A stretch of 64,000 bases of DNA from Nymphaea colorata (taxonomy: Eukaryota; Streptophyta; Magnoliopsida; Nymphaeales; Nymphaeaceae): positions 15,788,854 through 15,852,853 of the forward strand of contig NC_045147.1 of assembly GCF_008831285.2 (NCBI RefSeq), given 5' to 3'. Position numbers and translations under genes: made by a program. Below are positions 1-19,230 of this stretch, piece by piece. The notes beneath the pieces were generated by a model. It saw only the letters and a list, made by a program, of their open reading frames with translations, was not told where the DNA came from and ran no database searches. The stretch's first letter is position 1. Each line of letters starts with the position of its first letter.

Positions 1-113
1 TTATCTTTGTTGTTTTAATCGTTCTTGATAGGAAGAGGGTGTGTGAAGCTTGGCCGTCTTATTGCTGTCTTACTAATCTTGGCATTGTTATATCTAAACA
101 GGAACCCGTGGAT

Positions 114-209
114 ATGCAGTGGCCGATTTCAATGCCACTTGATTGTGCGGCTATTTGGTGGATCCTAGGACGGGGGTCCTGTTCTGCACCGATAGTGAAG
201 GGATCTTAG
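114..209 (+). CDS. Small upstream ORF (31 aa) in the leader of the PEPKR2-like kinase gene
   Basis: An ATG at 114 opens a 31-codon frame closed by TAG at 207-209, 18 bases before the proposed kinase start at 228. The peptide starts MQWPISMPLDCAAIWW. The frame lies just downstream of a likely leader-intron acceptor (AG at 100-101, preceded by a pyrimidine-rich stretch and a TACTAAT-like branch site), so it should sit in the mature 5' leader. I do not recognise the peptide as a named conserved uORF. It may dampen translation of the kinase or may be chance; its conservation is unknown. Confidence 0.35.
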   Translation: MQWPISMPLDCAAIWWILGRGSCSAPIVKGS

Positions 210-227
210 GTACTACATATTACCAGC

Positions 228-6687
<6,460 letters not shown>

Positions 6688-6929
6688 AGGTTGACTTGGC
6701 AATCTGCCAGTGATATATGTGAAACCAGTTTCTTTTAGCAGCCTAATACAACTCAGACCGAGCTCGTGGATGATTTCAATACTTACCACTCAGAAGAAAT
6801 TGCCTGGTTATGTTCTCTCTAACCTTTGGCGGTCTTCGTACCCCTAACCGAAGCTTGTGTATGCGGTGTAAATTGTTTGTAAATTTTCGCGTGTTAAGAC
6901 GGGCGTGGACATGGTTTTTTTGTGAAATG

Positions 6930-6940
6930 AATAAATAAAA
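6930..6940 (+). terminator. Probable poly(A) signal of the PEPKR2-like gene
   Basis: Overlapping AATAAA-type words (AATAAATAAAA) about 240 bases after the kinase stop codon, a usual distance for a plant 3' UTR. The cleavage site itself cannot be placed. Confidence 0.5.
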
Positions 6941-7512
6941 GCTTAGTTATGCACTCCTTGCCAAAATGGCTGAGCCTGCCTCTCTTTCTGTCTCTCTCTC
7001 TCTCCCCCTCACACACGCATAGAGACGCACAAAGACGTGGGTATGCCTGCCTTATGGGGATAACGCCAATGAAAAACTCCGACAGGAGAATGGCATGGAG
7101 GCTTCTGATTTAGGTTTCTCAATGTGACTTTCATTTCACATTCAGTTTAAAGCCATATTATGTTTTGCTCGGACCAGAAATGTGCATGTTTCTGTATGGA
7201 TATTTGGGAATGTGGTAAGCTGTTTTATCTATTTTGGAGGGGATCATTCCCTTGACTTAATTGTCCTGTCAAGTTTTAAAGGTTTGTGGTGAAGTCTTAA
7301 GTTGCCTCGTTGAAATGCCATGACAATTGACAAAAGCTATGGAAAAATCTCAGATTTCTTCAAAGTTCAAACCTCAAGGTGAATTAGGATTTATGATCTT
7401 GGACAGCATTTATTAATATCTTCGGGCCTTGTATATTTCCGATATATTCAGCTTTCTGTTGCAAAGTTAATATCCAAAGTAAAACTTTTTTGAGCCACGT
7501 CAAAGTCTTCGG

Positions 7513-7781
7513 CAGTGTTTGGATGACACTCCAAAATAATTTTTTTTGGATCAAAGCAGTCATTATAGAGTGTTTGGATGAGACCAAAACTAGGTTTTCT
7601 GAAATATGATTTTTGAAAAACCTTGTTTTCGAAAATAATTGAACAACCTGGTCCCCCTGCTCATTAAAAGAAAGAGTTTTAGGTGTTCCATCCAAATGCA
7701 CAAGCCAAGTTTTAGAAAATGATTAAAAAAAAAAACTATTTTTTCACAAAACCAATTATGAGGATGTCATCCAAACGCGCT
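7513..7781. mobile_element. MITE-like element with GTGTTTGGATGACA terminal inverted repeats
   Basis: The left end reads GTGTTTGGATGACA (7515-7528). The right end (about 7765-7778) is its inverted complement with one mismatch, TGTCATCCAAACGC. The interior is about 270 bases, AT-rich and non-coding. The small size, matching ends and lack of coding capacity fit a non-autonomous DNA transposon. I could not identify a clear target-site duplication, so the superfamily (hAT or PIF-like) is open. It lies about 1 kb upstream of the GEM-like gene. A segment at about 21.80-22.05 kb looks distantly related. Confidence 0.6.
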
Positions 7782-8715
7782 TTACAGTTAAGAACATTCC
7801 AGAAACGAGGGCCACGTTGCTTAAAAATGGCCATTAATTTGCGGCTGCGGGAAGAGCCTGTTGTGAAAGATCGATCTGAATTTATAGTTGGAGGTCGCCG
7901 GATTCCTACATCATGCACAAGAGCACTCCTAGTTTGACAATGGACCTTTAAACTGTGAATTGTAAAGCAAACCAATCCAGATCACCAGAGAAAGTTTAAA
8001 ATAATTGGGTGTCCAAGAATATACTTGGTTTGGCCATAAATCCGCCGACTTTTTCTTTTCGTCCTCGGTCACATGGTCTCTGGCCTTCATTTTGGTGCGG
8101 TCTTCTAAAACTTGATGTTTGTAAGAAAAACAGGAAGTTTAGAGAAAATTTATTTTGATTTTAAGCAAGCAATTCTAATGGTAAATCGTGCTCCGCGTTC
8201 ATCATCTATGTCTCACATTCTACGTCTTATTGATGAAATCAACAAGGTTTTATGATAAACCCCAAGAGTCTTCCTCCTTCCTAGTTACAGTCCACAGGAC
8301 GGGATCTTAAAATGCATACTTTCGAGAATGCGGCAACGCCTTGCTAATGTGGCAAGGAATCAACACCAGCGTTTATGGCTTATGAAAGCTAAGGATTCAT
8401 GTTTGTCATACTAACATCAGAGGAGAGTTCAATCTTAAATTCATGAAGATCAAAACGTGAGGGGTTTTGAGACTTGAACGGATCTGAGGTAAACAGATGC
8501 ATTCACGTATAAACATGAGTTCTCAAGCCCATGTTAAGAGTAAAAATAACAAAAAATTGGTAGTTTTTACTGTTGCAAATGGTTCAAATACAAGAAAAGG
8601 CACGAAATTGTGCGCCCGCCTATACTAAAGACGGTTCCGTGACTCCGTGTGGAGCATCATATTCATATTTTAGGAAGAGGACCTGAGACAGACAAAGCTT
8701 CGATCGTGGAGCAAT

Positions 8716-8717
<2 letters not shown>

Positions 8718-8749
<32 letters not shown>
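8718..8749. repeat. (GA)n tract in the leader of the GEM-like gene
   Basis: A (GA)n run ending about 27 bases before the start codon at 8776. GA/CT tracts in 5' leaders are common in plants and can bind GAGA-type (BPC) proteins; that role is inferred. Confidence 0.9.
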
Positions 8750-8751
<2 letters not shown>

Positions 8752-8775
8752 CCTGGTCGTCGGGAGGTGCGAGAG

Positions 8776-11700
8776 ATGGATCGCGAGGGCCACGCTCCTG
8801 CCGATGATGAAGCCAACAAGAAGAAGACATCCTCTACCCATTCCGCCGATTACGCTCCCTATCCCACCATCGATCCAAAGGACGTCGAAGTCACCGCCCC
8901 TGCTCCCGTTCCCGCTGCCGCTCCTGCTCCTGCACCTTTGGCCGCCGAACAGGGTGGGGAGGAGAACTGGGCTACCTTCGTCATGGGTTCTCCTTCCGAC
9001 CCGCCACCTCCGCCAGCCAACCCTGACAAGTCCGTCACATGGAGCTCCAATTTGACGACAGAGGCTTCCCGTGATGGCAACCCTGCCACCATCCCCTCCT
9101 CCAATCCTTACGTTTCCTCTTCCCCCGCTCCCGCTGGGAAGGGTGAGTTCGCCCTCCTCCGCTCCTTCAACTTTATCCCTTGATCTCTTTCTTGATTTGA
9201 TCTTTGATTGCTACCTGTTAGGCGCATTGGACTCCGTCCGCGATGTATTGGGACGTTGGGGAAAGAAGGTGGGCGAGACCACCAAAAAAGCTGAGGATCT
9301 TGCTGGAAACGTATGGCAGCACCGTAAGTCTCCGTCTTGTCATTCCTTTCCCCCTCCTTCTTCTTCTTCCTGCTTCCGTGCTTGTTCCCCATTCATGATT
9401 CTTCCTTCTTTTCGTCTCTGGTTCTTGCTTTGCTCTTCTTCCCCAAATGAACGCTTCTGATGATTTGAGAAATAAGTGTTAGAAGACATTACTTCACTAG
9501 GATTACCAGTATTTTGCTAGATTTCTTGGATCCTGGAACATCACATTGCTTATCAAAAAACAAGCCAAATTTTTCATGCCTATTTTTTATAGATGTTGCT
9601 TCAGGCCTGTGCTGAATTGAAATCTTTGTTGTCATTCTTATATTCCTGTGGACTCCTTGTGGTGCCATCCGAAATCAATATCCTCTTTGGAATCAGGGTG
9701 GCATTTTAGACAGAGATTTCGAGATGACATTATATGTTCGGGGAGAGTGCATATCTTGAAAGTGCCCACCTTGACTTTCATCTAAACATAAGATTTGGGA
9801 AGCCAAGAATATGCAATGAAACAATAAACTGGGAACAAAATAAAAGGGATATATTAGATCCGGAAAAGTTTATCTCTGCCCTGCTAGAACCTAACTAAGA
9901 GAAGCTAGTATCTTGTGTAAATTTTGGTCCGAATCTGGAGTTTGGTTTCATCAACACATGCATGATAAGATAGTTCCCATATTGCTTCCTTCTAAAGTCC
10001 CACCATGAGTAGATCTGACTTGCTAGTTATCATAATAGGTCATTTATATATAACAGGAGTTTATCCATTCCGGCCAGTATCAAAACAAAGCTTCATCTCT
10101 AAACATATTGTTGAATAGATTTCGTTTTCCAATTTGACCTTATGCCACTCTTAGCCTACCTAATTTGTTCCGTTTTGCTTTACTCTCTAACGTGAATTGT
10201 GTATTTGTCACATGCCTAATTTTAGGGCTGATATCAACAAAGTGTGTATATGTGTAATCTAGTTATTATGGGCCTTTTTGTGGACCTTAAATGTTCAACT
10301 ATCATAATATTAGTATTACCAAATTAACCTCTTGCTCAAGGGACATGACTTTTGATTCTTGTTGTCCCAGTTATGGATAACAACAAACTCATTTTTGGAG
10401 AGTAAGTCCATGTTATGGAATGTCTCGTGAAATCCATCACACCCGTATGGGCTGGGTTTTGGAGATGAAAATGGGATGCAAGAGGGGAACCGTCTGGCAT
10501 CCCTCTTCCCCATGCTTTGGAACATACTCGAGAGTTGAGATGTGGGACACATTTCACAAAACATCTCAACAAAATAAATTGTGTTTCAACTTCACCTAAG
10601 TGAAATGAGTGGGATACTCATAAAAATAACTGACTTATAAGATTTTTCTTGCATCTGTCCTATATGAAAGAGAATGTGTTTGCTTGAAGTCCCTTGCTGT
10701 CATGCAAGGATGCACCCATGGTGTGTCTTTTAAAAGAGCCACTCTATGGTGTTGCTCCTTTCATGATATTGCAAGTCATATTTGACATGCCTGTCTATGA
10801 AAGTCCTCTGACTTGAAAATGGGGTCTTATATGTCTATGCGCCTAGAAAATTGCTCTCAAGCACATTGTTGAATATGAAAATCTACATTCATTACTTGTC
10901 CCATAATCGATATATATGTAGATTTAGGCGAATGATGATCAAGTTTAACGGCCTAATGTTCATCGTCACGTGAAGTTTCTGAAAATATCTGCATAACTAG
11001 CTGTATGACATATATTTCTGGACCAAAGTTGCCACATGGAGATATAAATATGTAATGAAGTAGAAATGAGGCCTTTCTAGCTGCATGTGGAGAAGGAGAG
11101 GGAAATGAATATCAAAATGGTTTAGATGCCTTTAGAGTGAATGTTGCATTTTCTAGTTTTTAACTTTTAATGCTAGAGATAGTAAGAATAAGATGGATGA
11201 TCTTCAATATCTTCCTTAACCTCTTTAGGATTTCTATATAACATATGATTTTGGAATGAATTTTAACATGAACAGGAAAAGCACCTGCTTGACTAATTGA
11301 ATACTATTCAGAAGCTTCCTTGTGCTTTCTTGCTTTTATAAAAATTGAACATCAACTTCAAGCATCGTACTCCTAAGAAATGGCCCTGCATATCATAATC
11401 AAGTTCACCATCTGTAGGACCATCTTCTCCAATATTTTTGATATTATTCTCACCTTAGAGCTGACCTAACAATGTAATCAAATATGATACCTAACATATA
11501 TTATTAAAATTATCATTTTTCTAGCGCCCTAATATTTTAGGTTAAGTGTATATCTCATATTTCTTTCTTTATTCCTTATATATTTTTAAAGTCGTCTTTT
11601 GTTTTCTTTATATTTATTTTTTGCAAGAAGAAAACTAGTTTGTAGGTTTATATATTCTTCATCTTTGCTTCCAATATTTTTCCTAGAAAAAGTTACATTT

Positions 11701-14700
11701 TTGAAAAACTTCTGAAAACCTATTTCTGAAATGACATTGGCTAGTAACTTATTGTGAATAGGGATACAAAAAGCTGGTTATGGTTAGATACTGTTACTAG
11801 TCATGTGTCCTCGATCTTTACACTCAGAAACCAAAATACTTGGATGGATGGATCATCATATTTTAGATTATCAGTTCATATTTAGTTAAGATTATAAAGT
11901 AAGGCATTCTCATTGAATTGGATTTTTTTTTCCTTAGAAATTTGTTACATTTATAACAATGTATAGTACATTTCTTGACATCTGCATGTACAACATTATG
12001 AAAAAAAACATGATATATCTAAATTATTCAGTGCTCATTTTTCTTTATATACATTTGAGAATAGGTGTCTTGGTCAAATTTTATGCATCTGTTAAAGTCT
12101 TGGTCATACTGATGGTTGCTTGAGAGCCAGTATGGGAGTTTAACAAATCAAGTGAGAATTCTCCCTTTTTGATATGTATTGAAATGTTGATGTGAAATTA
12201 CCACCTTGATGTGTATCAAGTCCAGGATCTTAGGTCCTACTTTTCCAAAATATGTGGATACTGTCTCCATATCCACTTGGTGTTGAGAGTATTCATCTAT
12301 ACAAGTGTAGGATGCTGAATATAAAGCAATTTGAGAAGATAAAATGTTATTATAGATAATTTCATGTCTTTTTATGGTTGACGAGTTCAATCCATCAAGA
12401 TATGTTTCCAAAAATTTTCCTACATATCCAACCTGTTAATGAAGTTGGGCAAGGACTGGATTCTGATAGCCGAAAGAACTGGCAATCATATTGGTAAACC
12501 AACATCTGTCTATGGAAATCTATGCTTGCTGGCTACTAAGGTCCAGTCTGCATGCTTCGAGTCATTTGGCTTTTTCATCTCCCTTGATGAACTTGGGAAA
12601 CAATATCATCTTTTGCATTGCATAAACAGAAAACTTATAGAATTTTGAGCATATCATTTATGAAATAAGCCATAATTTTTTGTTTATTGCATGATCTCAA
12701 TTTATGTCCACTTTATTTTGTTTAGTTTTCTTGTCGATACAAATTGCATTCAGAAAGTAGCTTTCACATTTTTGATAGACACTACAAGAAGTTCATGGTG
12801 GCTTAAATCTTAATAGTTTGTTTCTTAATTTATGCTTATATATGTAGCTATTTACATACCATTCCCAGGCAAGTCTTAGGCCATGTTTGATTTTCCCCGA
12901 TAACACATCTGGGAATCTGAGATGTCTGTGCAGTACATATAATGTGCATGGTTTTTCTGGATTATCGATCAGATGTGGGGGACTCTGACTGAAAATCCAT
13001 AATTTTTTGCTCTTGCATTTATGGACCAAAATTTTTGTCAAGAGATGAAATTTTCTTTTATCTCCTTCAGATTTCTTTCTACAGAACTTGTAAATTTTCC
13101 AATTTTAATTTATCGACGTTTATATTTACTGATCTATGGAAGTTTTGGGAACAGTGAAAACAGGTCCTAGTGTTGCAGATGCAGCTATGGGGAGAATTGC
13201 TCAGGCAACCAAGATTCTTGCAGAAGGAGGCTATGAAAAGATTTTTCAACAAACATTTGAGACACTTCCAGGGGAGCAACTGCAGAGGTCATATGCATGC
13301 TACTTATCAACATCTGCTGGTCCTGTCATTGGAATACTGTACTTGTCCAGTGCAAAACTTGCATTTTGCAGTGATAATCCTCTTTCATACAAAGTTGGTG
13401 ATCAGACAGAATGGAGCTACTATAAGGTGTGTTTTCTAATTAACTACACAAGTATGCCACTGTGGTTTGTGCAGTAAGGGTTTTCTTTTTTCTCTCTCTT
13501 TCTCTCTCTCTCTTTTGTTTGTGTGTGGAGGAGGAAGGGAGAGGGATGATTCAACTACTACTTGAATTGGGTGTCAGATATTCTGAGTTTCCTCCAACAT
13601 TAGTGAAAAATGGTATGTTGGGATATGATTTAAAAATTAGAAGTCGGAGATACTAATAATACTGAATATAAGTTTCAAACAAACCTATCACAATAATAAG
13701 AACAAGCATAAAAGCAAGGGCGTACTATGTCACACAAGCACTTATAAAATGATAATGTCTGGGAAAAATGTTCCGAGAAACATGGGAGAATACAATAGGA
13801 TGATTGTAAAGCCCAATGGACCAGCTCTTTGTTGGTCTAGTGTTCAGCCTATTTGTTCGGACAAGTCTGTTTGACCAGTGGCCACAAAAAAAACCAGAAA
13901 AGTAGAAAAAAAGAAAACCATTATATGCATTTTGTGTACTATTTATATACGTTGTATATACAAAATAGTCAGATATCTATTTCATGAGTGCAGGTGTGAT
14001 GTGGACAAGCCTGTCTGATCAGTGGCCACAAGAAAAACATAAAAGTAGTAAAAATAGAATCATAATATACATTTTATGTATTTATATATGTTGTACGTAC
14101 AAAACATTCAGACATCTATTTAATGAGTGCAGGCGTGGTGTGGATGCAGGTGCAGCAATGGTGTGCGTGCATGTGTGTGTGTGTATATACATATATATTC
14201 ACATATGAAAGATGCATATGTAATTGAAGTTATTGAACTAGAGTATAACAACAAAATCTGAGAGATGCACCTGCACCTGCACCTGAGTTGACTTGGGTGC
14301 AGTTTGTGTGATATAGACACATATATACAGGTATCTGAAGATGTTATCTATGTTTATATATGTGTATAATGTTCCAGCATTCCCTTCCAAGTTTTATGAT
14401 TTGGTTAAAAAAAATTATTCAGGAGGAATCTGATTAAGAGCTTGAGAGTCTTGGTGAAGAGGTCCATAAATTGGAAATCTACATTCTCCTGAAGTTCTAT
14501 GTTTTGACGTAAAGACAATTATCCAATATGCCTGATACGCTTGTGGGAAATTGTCACTGCTATATAATAATTTGTAAATGAGTTAAATGCTTTACCTTTG
14601 GGAACATCCATGCCAGGGGGAACCTCCATGAAAGCTTCTTTATTTTTGTTTTCATTTTATCATTCATTTAACAAACATTTGATTTCTTAACGAGTTATGC

Positions 14701-16673
14701 TATATAAAACAGTGAGTGAGCTAAGGTTTGTTCACAATCAATTGGGTACACCATATGGTAACTGGGCAAACTTTATCATCTTCTTAAAGTTCCATTCCTC
14801 TTAGTGTTGATCTTGTACAGCCATTTTATTCTCGTTACTCCTCTAATGGTAGGTCTTCAATTTTCGATGTACTGTGTTTTATAAAGGGCATTTTATTATT
14901 TTCTTATGCTTTCATTGCTTATCTTCTTTCAAAATGATTTTTTGTTTTAGAAGGTTTTACGAGAGGATATTTTGCAAGTGGATAAGTTGTACAACTAGGA
15001 GAAACCGATATTAGTAGGAGATACATCTACTGTTAAATCTTGAAACCCTTTGAAACCTGCTGAGTATAGGATCTTTTAAGTTTTAAAAGTATTTCTATCT
15101 AGTGCATTTGGTGTTGTTACTACATGGCATGATTAGATTTTGTTTCTGTTTTTATTTCAACATGAGGTTCCTCCAGGGCTTTGGAACCCAACAATATCAT
15201 CATAATCACCACAGACTTGAAAAGATTTGTAATTTGCATCGTCAGATTGTGCAGTGAATAAAAAGGAAAAGAGTATTTTCCTTATACTTTGATTCATAAA
15301 GGTCTTTTTCATCTTCAAGCAATATCACATCCCATTTAACATTGTGAACTTGTCATGTTCTTGCACTAAGATCATGCAGGGTATTGCACTAGTTGAAGGT
15401 TCAGGATTTGTCCCGAAACAACAGAACATTTGCAACAAAGTCCTAACTCTTTGATGATCGGGCTCCATTTGATAAGTTTTTTGGAAAGAAAAACATCTTA
15501 GAACGAGTGTAAAGGATTCTGTTGAGTCAATACCCATTTTTATGAAGTGAAAATCTGACATTCATGGTGCAAGATGTGAGAAAATGAGAAATATTTAAAC
15601 TATTGGAATGCATATTACTTTCGGAACACAAACTCTTTTTTTATTAGTTGATATTTTAAAATTCCTATGCTTTTGATTTTAAGAGACTAGCCAACCAAGG
15701 TAGAACATACCAGAAGCCAAAGAATTAGTTCAGAAGGCGACATCATGGGCTGTTTCGGTTCATAGGAGATGAAACATTAGATTCAAGCCAAGAAACCATA
15801 TTGAATGGGAGAGATGTCATTGCAACAATTGGATTGGTGTTCTTATTCCTTTGAAAGCAGGTCACAAGGCCTTCATGAGTTGTGTCAACAACATGGAGGT
15901 TCGGTCTCCACCTTAGATCTTTAGTTGTGCTGAATTTATTCTTTCTTCATCTGGTATGTCATGACTTCTGCTATGTTGATGAATAATCTTTCTGACCTTA
16001 ACTTTATACGAACTCAAGAACTTTATTGGTCCATGTGTCCTCCCTCTCTTTAGACATTGTGTGGACACTGTGTTTCTTTCTTGCAAGGTTCCTTTTTCTT
16101 TTGTAGAGAAAAGAATGTTATCAGAACTTTTGCTTATACCAAGCTTCGTCTCCTCATTAGTTAGCTTACTAATAACCTCAGCAAGGTCTCGTTTGCCTCA
16201 TTATGAGGAAAGAGAATGTGAATAATTGCATTCCTGCATTCCCATTGAACGATCCATATCATCTTCATTTGGATACAAGAATGTGGCATGCTTGGCAATA
16301 TTGCAGATCATAGAAATGAATTTTAAGAGTAAAGCGATCCTATAAATTCCACCAACCTATTTGCCGTCTTTTGCATTTAGCTATGTAAAGTTCTCGCCTG
16401 TTGCAGTTAGTACATTCCACATGAAGTGGTTGTTTATCATACGGTTTTGGTGTATTCTGATGCTTCCTTCGTTTTGGAAAACAGGTTGTAATTCCCCTTC
16501 ACCAGCTAAAATCAATCAGTCCTTCACACAACAAAACGAATCCTGCTGAAAAGTATATTCAGGTTGCATCCATTGATAACCACGAATTTTGGTTTATGGG
16601 CTTCGTCAATTACGACGGTGCTGTTCAAAGCCTAGAAGATGCCCTACAAGCCCATCGTGCTCAGTTGGCCTGA
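8776..16673 (+). CDS. GEM-like protein with GRAM domain (GLABRA2-expression-modulator family), 309 aa, four coding exons
   Basis: Coding exons are 8776-9142, 9222-9323, 13155-13426 and 16485-16673. All introns are GT-AG (phases 1, 1, 0), and the spliced frame runs to TGA at 16671-16673. Residues 1-122 are Pro/Ala-rich and probably disordered ([19 protein letters not shown]). The family core follows with [36 protein letters not shown] and [14 protein letters not shown] domain spans about residues 184-262, including [14 protein letters not shown] and LAFCSD. The C-terminus keeps [17 protein letters not shown]. Arabidopsis GEM and its relatives (FIP1/GER) are GRAM proteins linked to epidermal patterning, ABA response and cell division; GRAM domains often bind membrane lipids. 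Two introns exceed 3 kb. The start at 8776 gives the usual acidic N-terminus. I am sure of the family but not of which member is orthologous. Confidence 0.93.
9324..13154 (+). other. Second intron of the GEM-like gene, 3.83 kb
   Basis: AT-rich and non-coding as far as I can see. It contains a MITE-like segment near 10320-10575 with short inverted repeats, and a segment near 12880-13000 with opposed ACATCT/AGATGT words. The flanking exons encode NVWQH and LKTGPS, which are contiguous in the family, so no exon is missing here. Confidence 0.75.
10320..10575. repeat. MITE-like segment with nested short inverted repeats
   Basis: Contains a perfect 10-bp inverted repeat, GTTGAGATGT (10534-10543) and ACATCTCAAC (10561-10570), around a 17-base loop. 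Upstream there is GGGATGC opposed by GCATCCC. No coding content and no confirmed ends, so it is only a candidate transposon relic. Confidence 0.35.
13427..16484 (+). other. Third intron of the GEM-like gene, 3.06 kb
   Basis: Splits the GRAM domain between residues 247 and 248. It starts with a CT-rich stretch (about 13490-13515), holds a two-copy tandem duplication (13861-14143) and a short TG/TA microsatellite near 14160-14205. The rest is AT-rich with no recognisable coding sequence. Confidence 0.75.
13861..14143. repeat. Two-copy tandem repeat, unit about 140 bp
   Basis: Copy 1 (13861-14004) and copy 2 (14005-14143) match in order throughout. Both have ACAAG.CTGT.TGA.CAGTGGCCACAA, then an A-rich stretch, TATATACGTTGTATATACAAAA-like words, CAGA.ATCTATTT.ATGAGTGCAGG and a final GTGTGG. 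Differences are scattered substitutions and small gaps, so the duplication is old. Confidence 0.8.
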
Positions 16674-19230
16674 CCACGACCGTGCAGATTTTTATGTCTT
16701 GAATTGTGTTAAATCTGTTATTTGAGGATTGGATATGAATCATGTAAAGAAGCTGTTCTTTTTGCAAGGGTGCCATGTTTGTGCAAGAAAGTTTTTTTTT
16801 TTTTAATTCTTCCATGTGCCATGTGGACCTGAGGTGAACATAGAATGTATATTCTTGAAATACTAAATTTTCAAGAGGCAATAAGCCCAGTAGAGTTTGT
16901 TTTGGATATGATGCATCTCCCTCAACTGTTTTGCCTCGGTATTCTCTTGCTATTTCTGGTTTTGTTGCTTGGGCGGGTCCCAGTTTAGCTAGCACCAATG
17001 CTGCAGAATTTGGTTGAAGGCTGGGTCACCATGCAGGGTACTTCAAATAATTTGTGTTCCATGTCCAGAAAGAAGCAGAAACAAGGACGATGGGGCAGTG
17101 ATGTAGTGACTTGCCATGTTTCTGAACAAATGCGAAACCTTGGTCCCAACCAAAGTGACGTTAGTCCCTCCCGTCGAACAGTTACAGGCACTTACCGGTC
17201 AGGCCACAGTTGCTGAATAGTTGGTGTCATGGTGCAGTTCTGCCACTGAACTAGAGAGAAAAATGAGGCGCGTTACAGCCACAGCCACCACTTGCCGAGT
17301 AACTTTTACTTTTCTCTCACCAAAGAGAAGCAGGCTGGGTTGCTTGAAGGGTGAGCATGCTGACACAAGACCTGCCCGGCAGCGTCTGTCGAGAAATGCC
17401 TTTTCCTAATTATTTAAGATGGGACCTAGATGATGCCTTTTCCTCCTAAATGAGGTTTTTACATACAAAAGAGAAAAAGGTCAGCCGATCGTAGCTTGGT
17501 GTCCTTTAGGTAAATACTGCAATTCTCGACAGCAAGGGCTCTGCATTTTTTCTCTTTAATGCTTAGCCTTTAGGCATCTGGTGGAGGACGGTTTCTTTTC
17601 TTTCTTTCTTTTGGCAATTTCCACATAGAGGAAACGGCAGCTCGTCCACCTTTTTCATTCACTTGATGTTGCTCTCACTCATTTCTTCTCCTGCTTTTGT
17701 TGTAATGGAAATTGGAAAACCTAAAACATCTCCTAAATGGTGACCGGCAACTCTCGCTCTCTCCCCCACTCTCTCGTCCTGATTGCCAAAAGCCTGAAAC
17801 TTAAACCACGTTGTCGTCGCTGCCATTACAAGGCACTTACCAACAGATTTTTTCCTTTTTTAAACCTACCATCTGATGAGGGTTCTGTTTCAGGGGCTGA
17901 GTAGAGTACCCCAAGACTAAACAAACGGACGGGTTCTCTCACCATTCCAAATGGAACCAAAGGAGAACAAAAAAAGGGAAGAAAGAAAGAGAAGAAGAAA
18001 AAGAGAGGGCACATGCCTAGCAATTGTACATGTTTGGCAACTACCGTGCGTCATACCTGCCGGGAGACTGGGACCGGCGAGAAACCAGACTCCCTTCTAC
18101 CAACACACAGATTCAAGCTGTCTTAGAGGGGGATGGGTGGTCTCGATGCCACCCGCCATTAGTGGCCCACACCCCCACCAGTCGACGCAGCTACTTAAGC
18201 AAAAACAGTATATGCTGCGGAGATGCCTGCCTCCTTCACCTGGCGACCATCAAATAAAGAGATCGAGACCCTCCTCTTCCTCACCCACAAGCGTAGACGA
18301 AAATGGCGGTCCATTGACAGCATTCCACTCAGAGTTCCTGCTGCAGCGCATTTATTTCGCGCTCTGAAGATGACAAACAGCTAATGCGTGACGTTTACAC
18401 TGGAGCATTGGCGCAAGCTGATCAGATGCAACTTGCATAAATCCCAACCTCTCTGTCTGTCTGTCTGTTTCTCTCTCTCTCTCTCATATTGAAGATGCCG
18501 TGAGGGTGGTGAACCTGGTTTTGGAACAAGGGAGCAGCAAGTGGGCGTTCAAAGTTAGAAAAGTGAATGTGGAAAACGGCTGGCTGTTGCCTTCTAAATT
18601 ACTCCTTCGAGAGCTCGGTCTGCACCGGTAACGTGTGCGGCCGAACTCCCTGCCGCGCCTCCAATTTCATCCGACACTTTGCGATCGCGCCCTTTGCACT
18701 TTCGATTGCACTACCCACATGGCATCTTTATCATGTCACCGCAAAAGCGAGAGCGAGAGAGAGAGAGAGAGAGAGAGAGCCTTGTGAATGAATCCTTTCC
18801 TCAATACGACGCTTAAGACTGAAGATGGAATCCATTGATCGAAACTCTCTCTGATCGATCTCTCTTTCTCTCTCAATGTCAATCACAAAGTAGAGTTGAG
18901 AATGGAGAGGTGCAAGAAAGGTATCCGTGGGAATCCAATCCTGGAAACATGATAAATAACGTGAAACAACAAGAGTACGCATAAAAATAAGCTGGATGGT
19001 GGGCAGCAGATGGCGAACAAGCCTTGAAAAACTAATAGCCTAAAACCTAAAAGGAACCACACTCTCTCCCCCCCTACTCTCCGTCTTAGAATCATCAACC
19101 GCCTCGTGATCATCATATTTCAATCCTTCCCTACAGAAGGAAAGGATCAAAGGGTCGAGAAACACAGAGAAGAAGGTACACCGTTGTCCTCCTTCGACCA
19201 AGCGGCCCGGACTGCCAAGCAGACGATCGA
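16674..19230. other. Intergenic region between the GEM-like and ZF-HD genes (convergent 3' ends)
   Basis: Contains the 3' UTRs of both genes and no coding sequence I recognise. Open frames near 17951-18367 have biased composition and no domain. There are CT-rich runs near 18451-18486, a (GA)n tract at 18748-18779 and an opposed CT-rich stretch around 18845-18880. Confidence 0.6.
18748..18779. repeat. (GA)n microsatellite
   Basis: A GA-rich run that is a clean dinucleotide repeat in its last 25 bases, in intergenic sequence. Confidence 0.9.

Larger units (their letters stand above)
6941..8775. other. Intergenic region with a MITE and the GEM-like promoter and leader
   Basis: No coding sequence recognised. 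A CT-rich run near 6979-7004 follows the kinase 3' end. The rest is AT-rich apart from the MITE at 7513-7781. The last 60 bases before the next start codon include a (GA)n tract likely to be in the transcribed leader. Confidence 0.7.

Noticed and set aside
8767-8775. Start of the GEM-like frame three codons upstream
   Set aside because: That position is GTG, not ATG. The first ATG is at 8776.
17951-18367. 138-codon plus-strand open frame
   Set aside because: Lys/Arg/Glu-rich start from a purine-rich run and no domain. It lies between two convergent genes.
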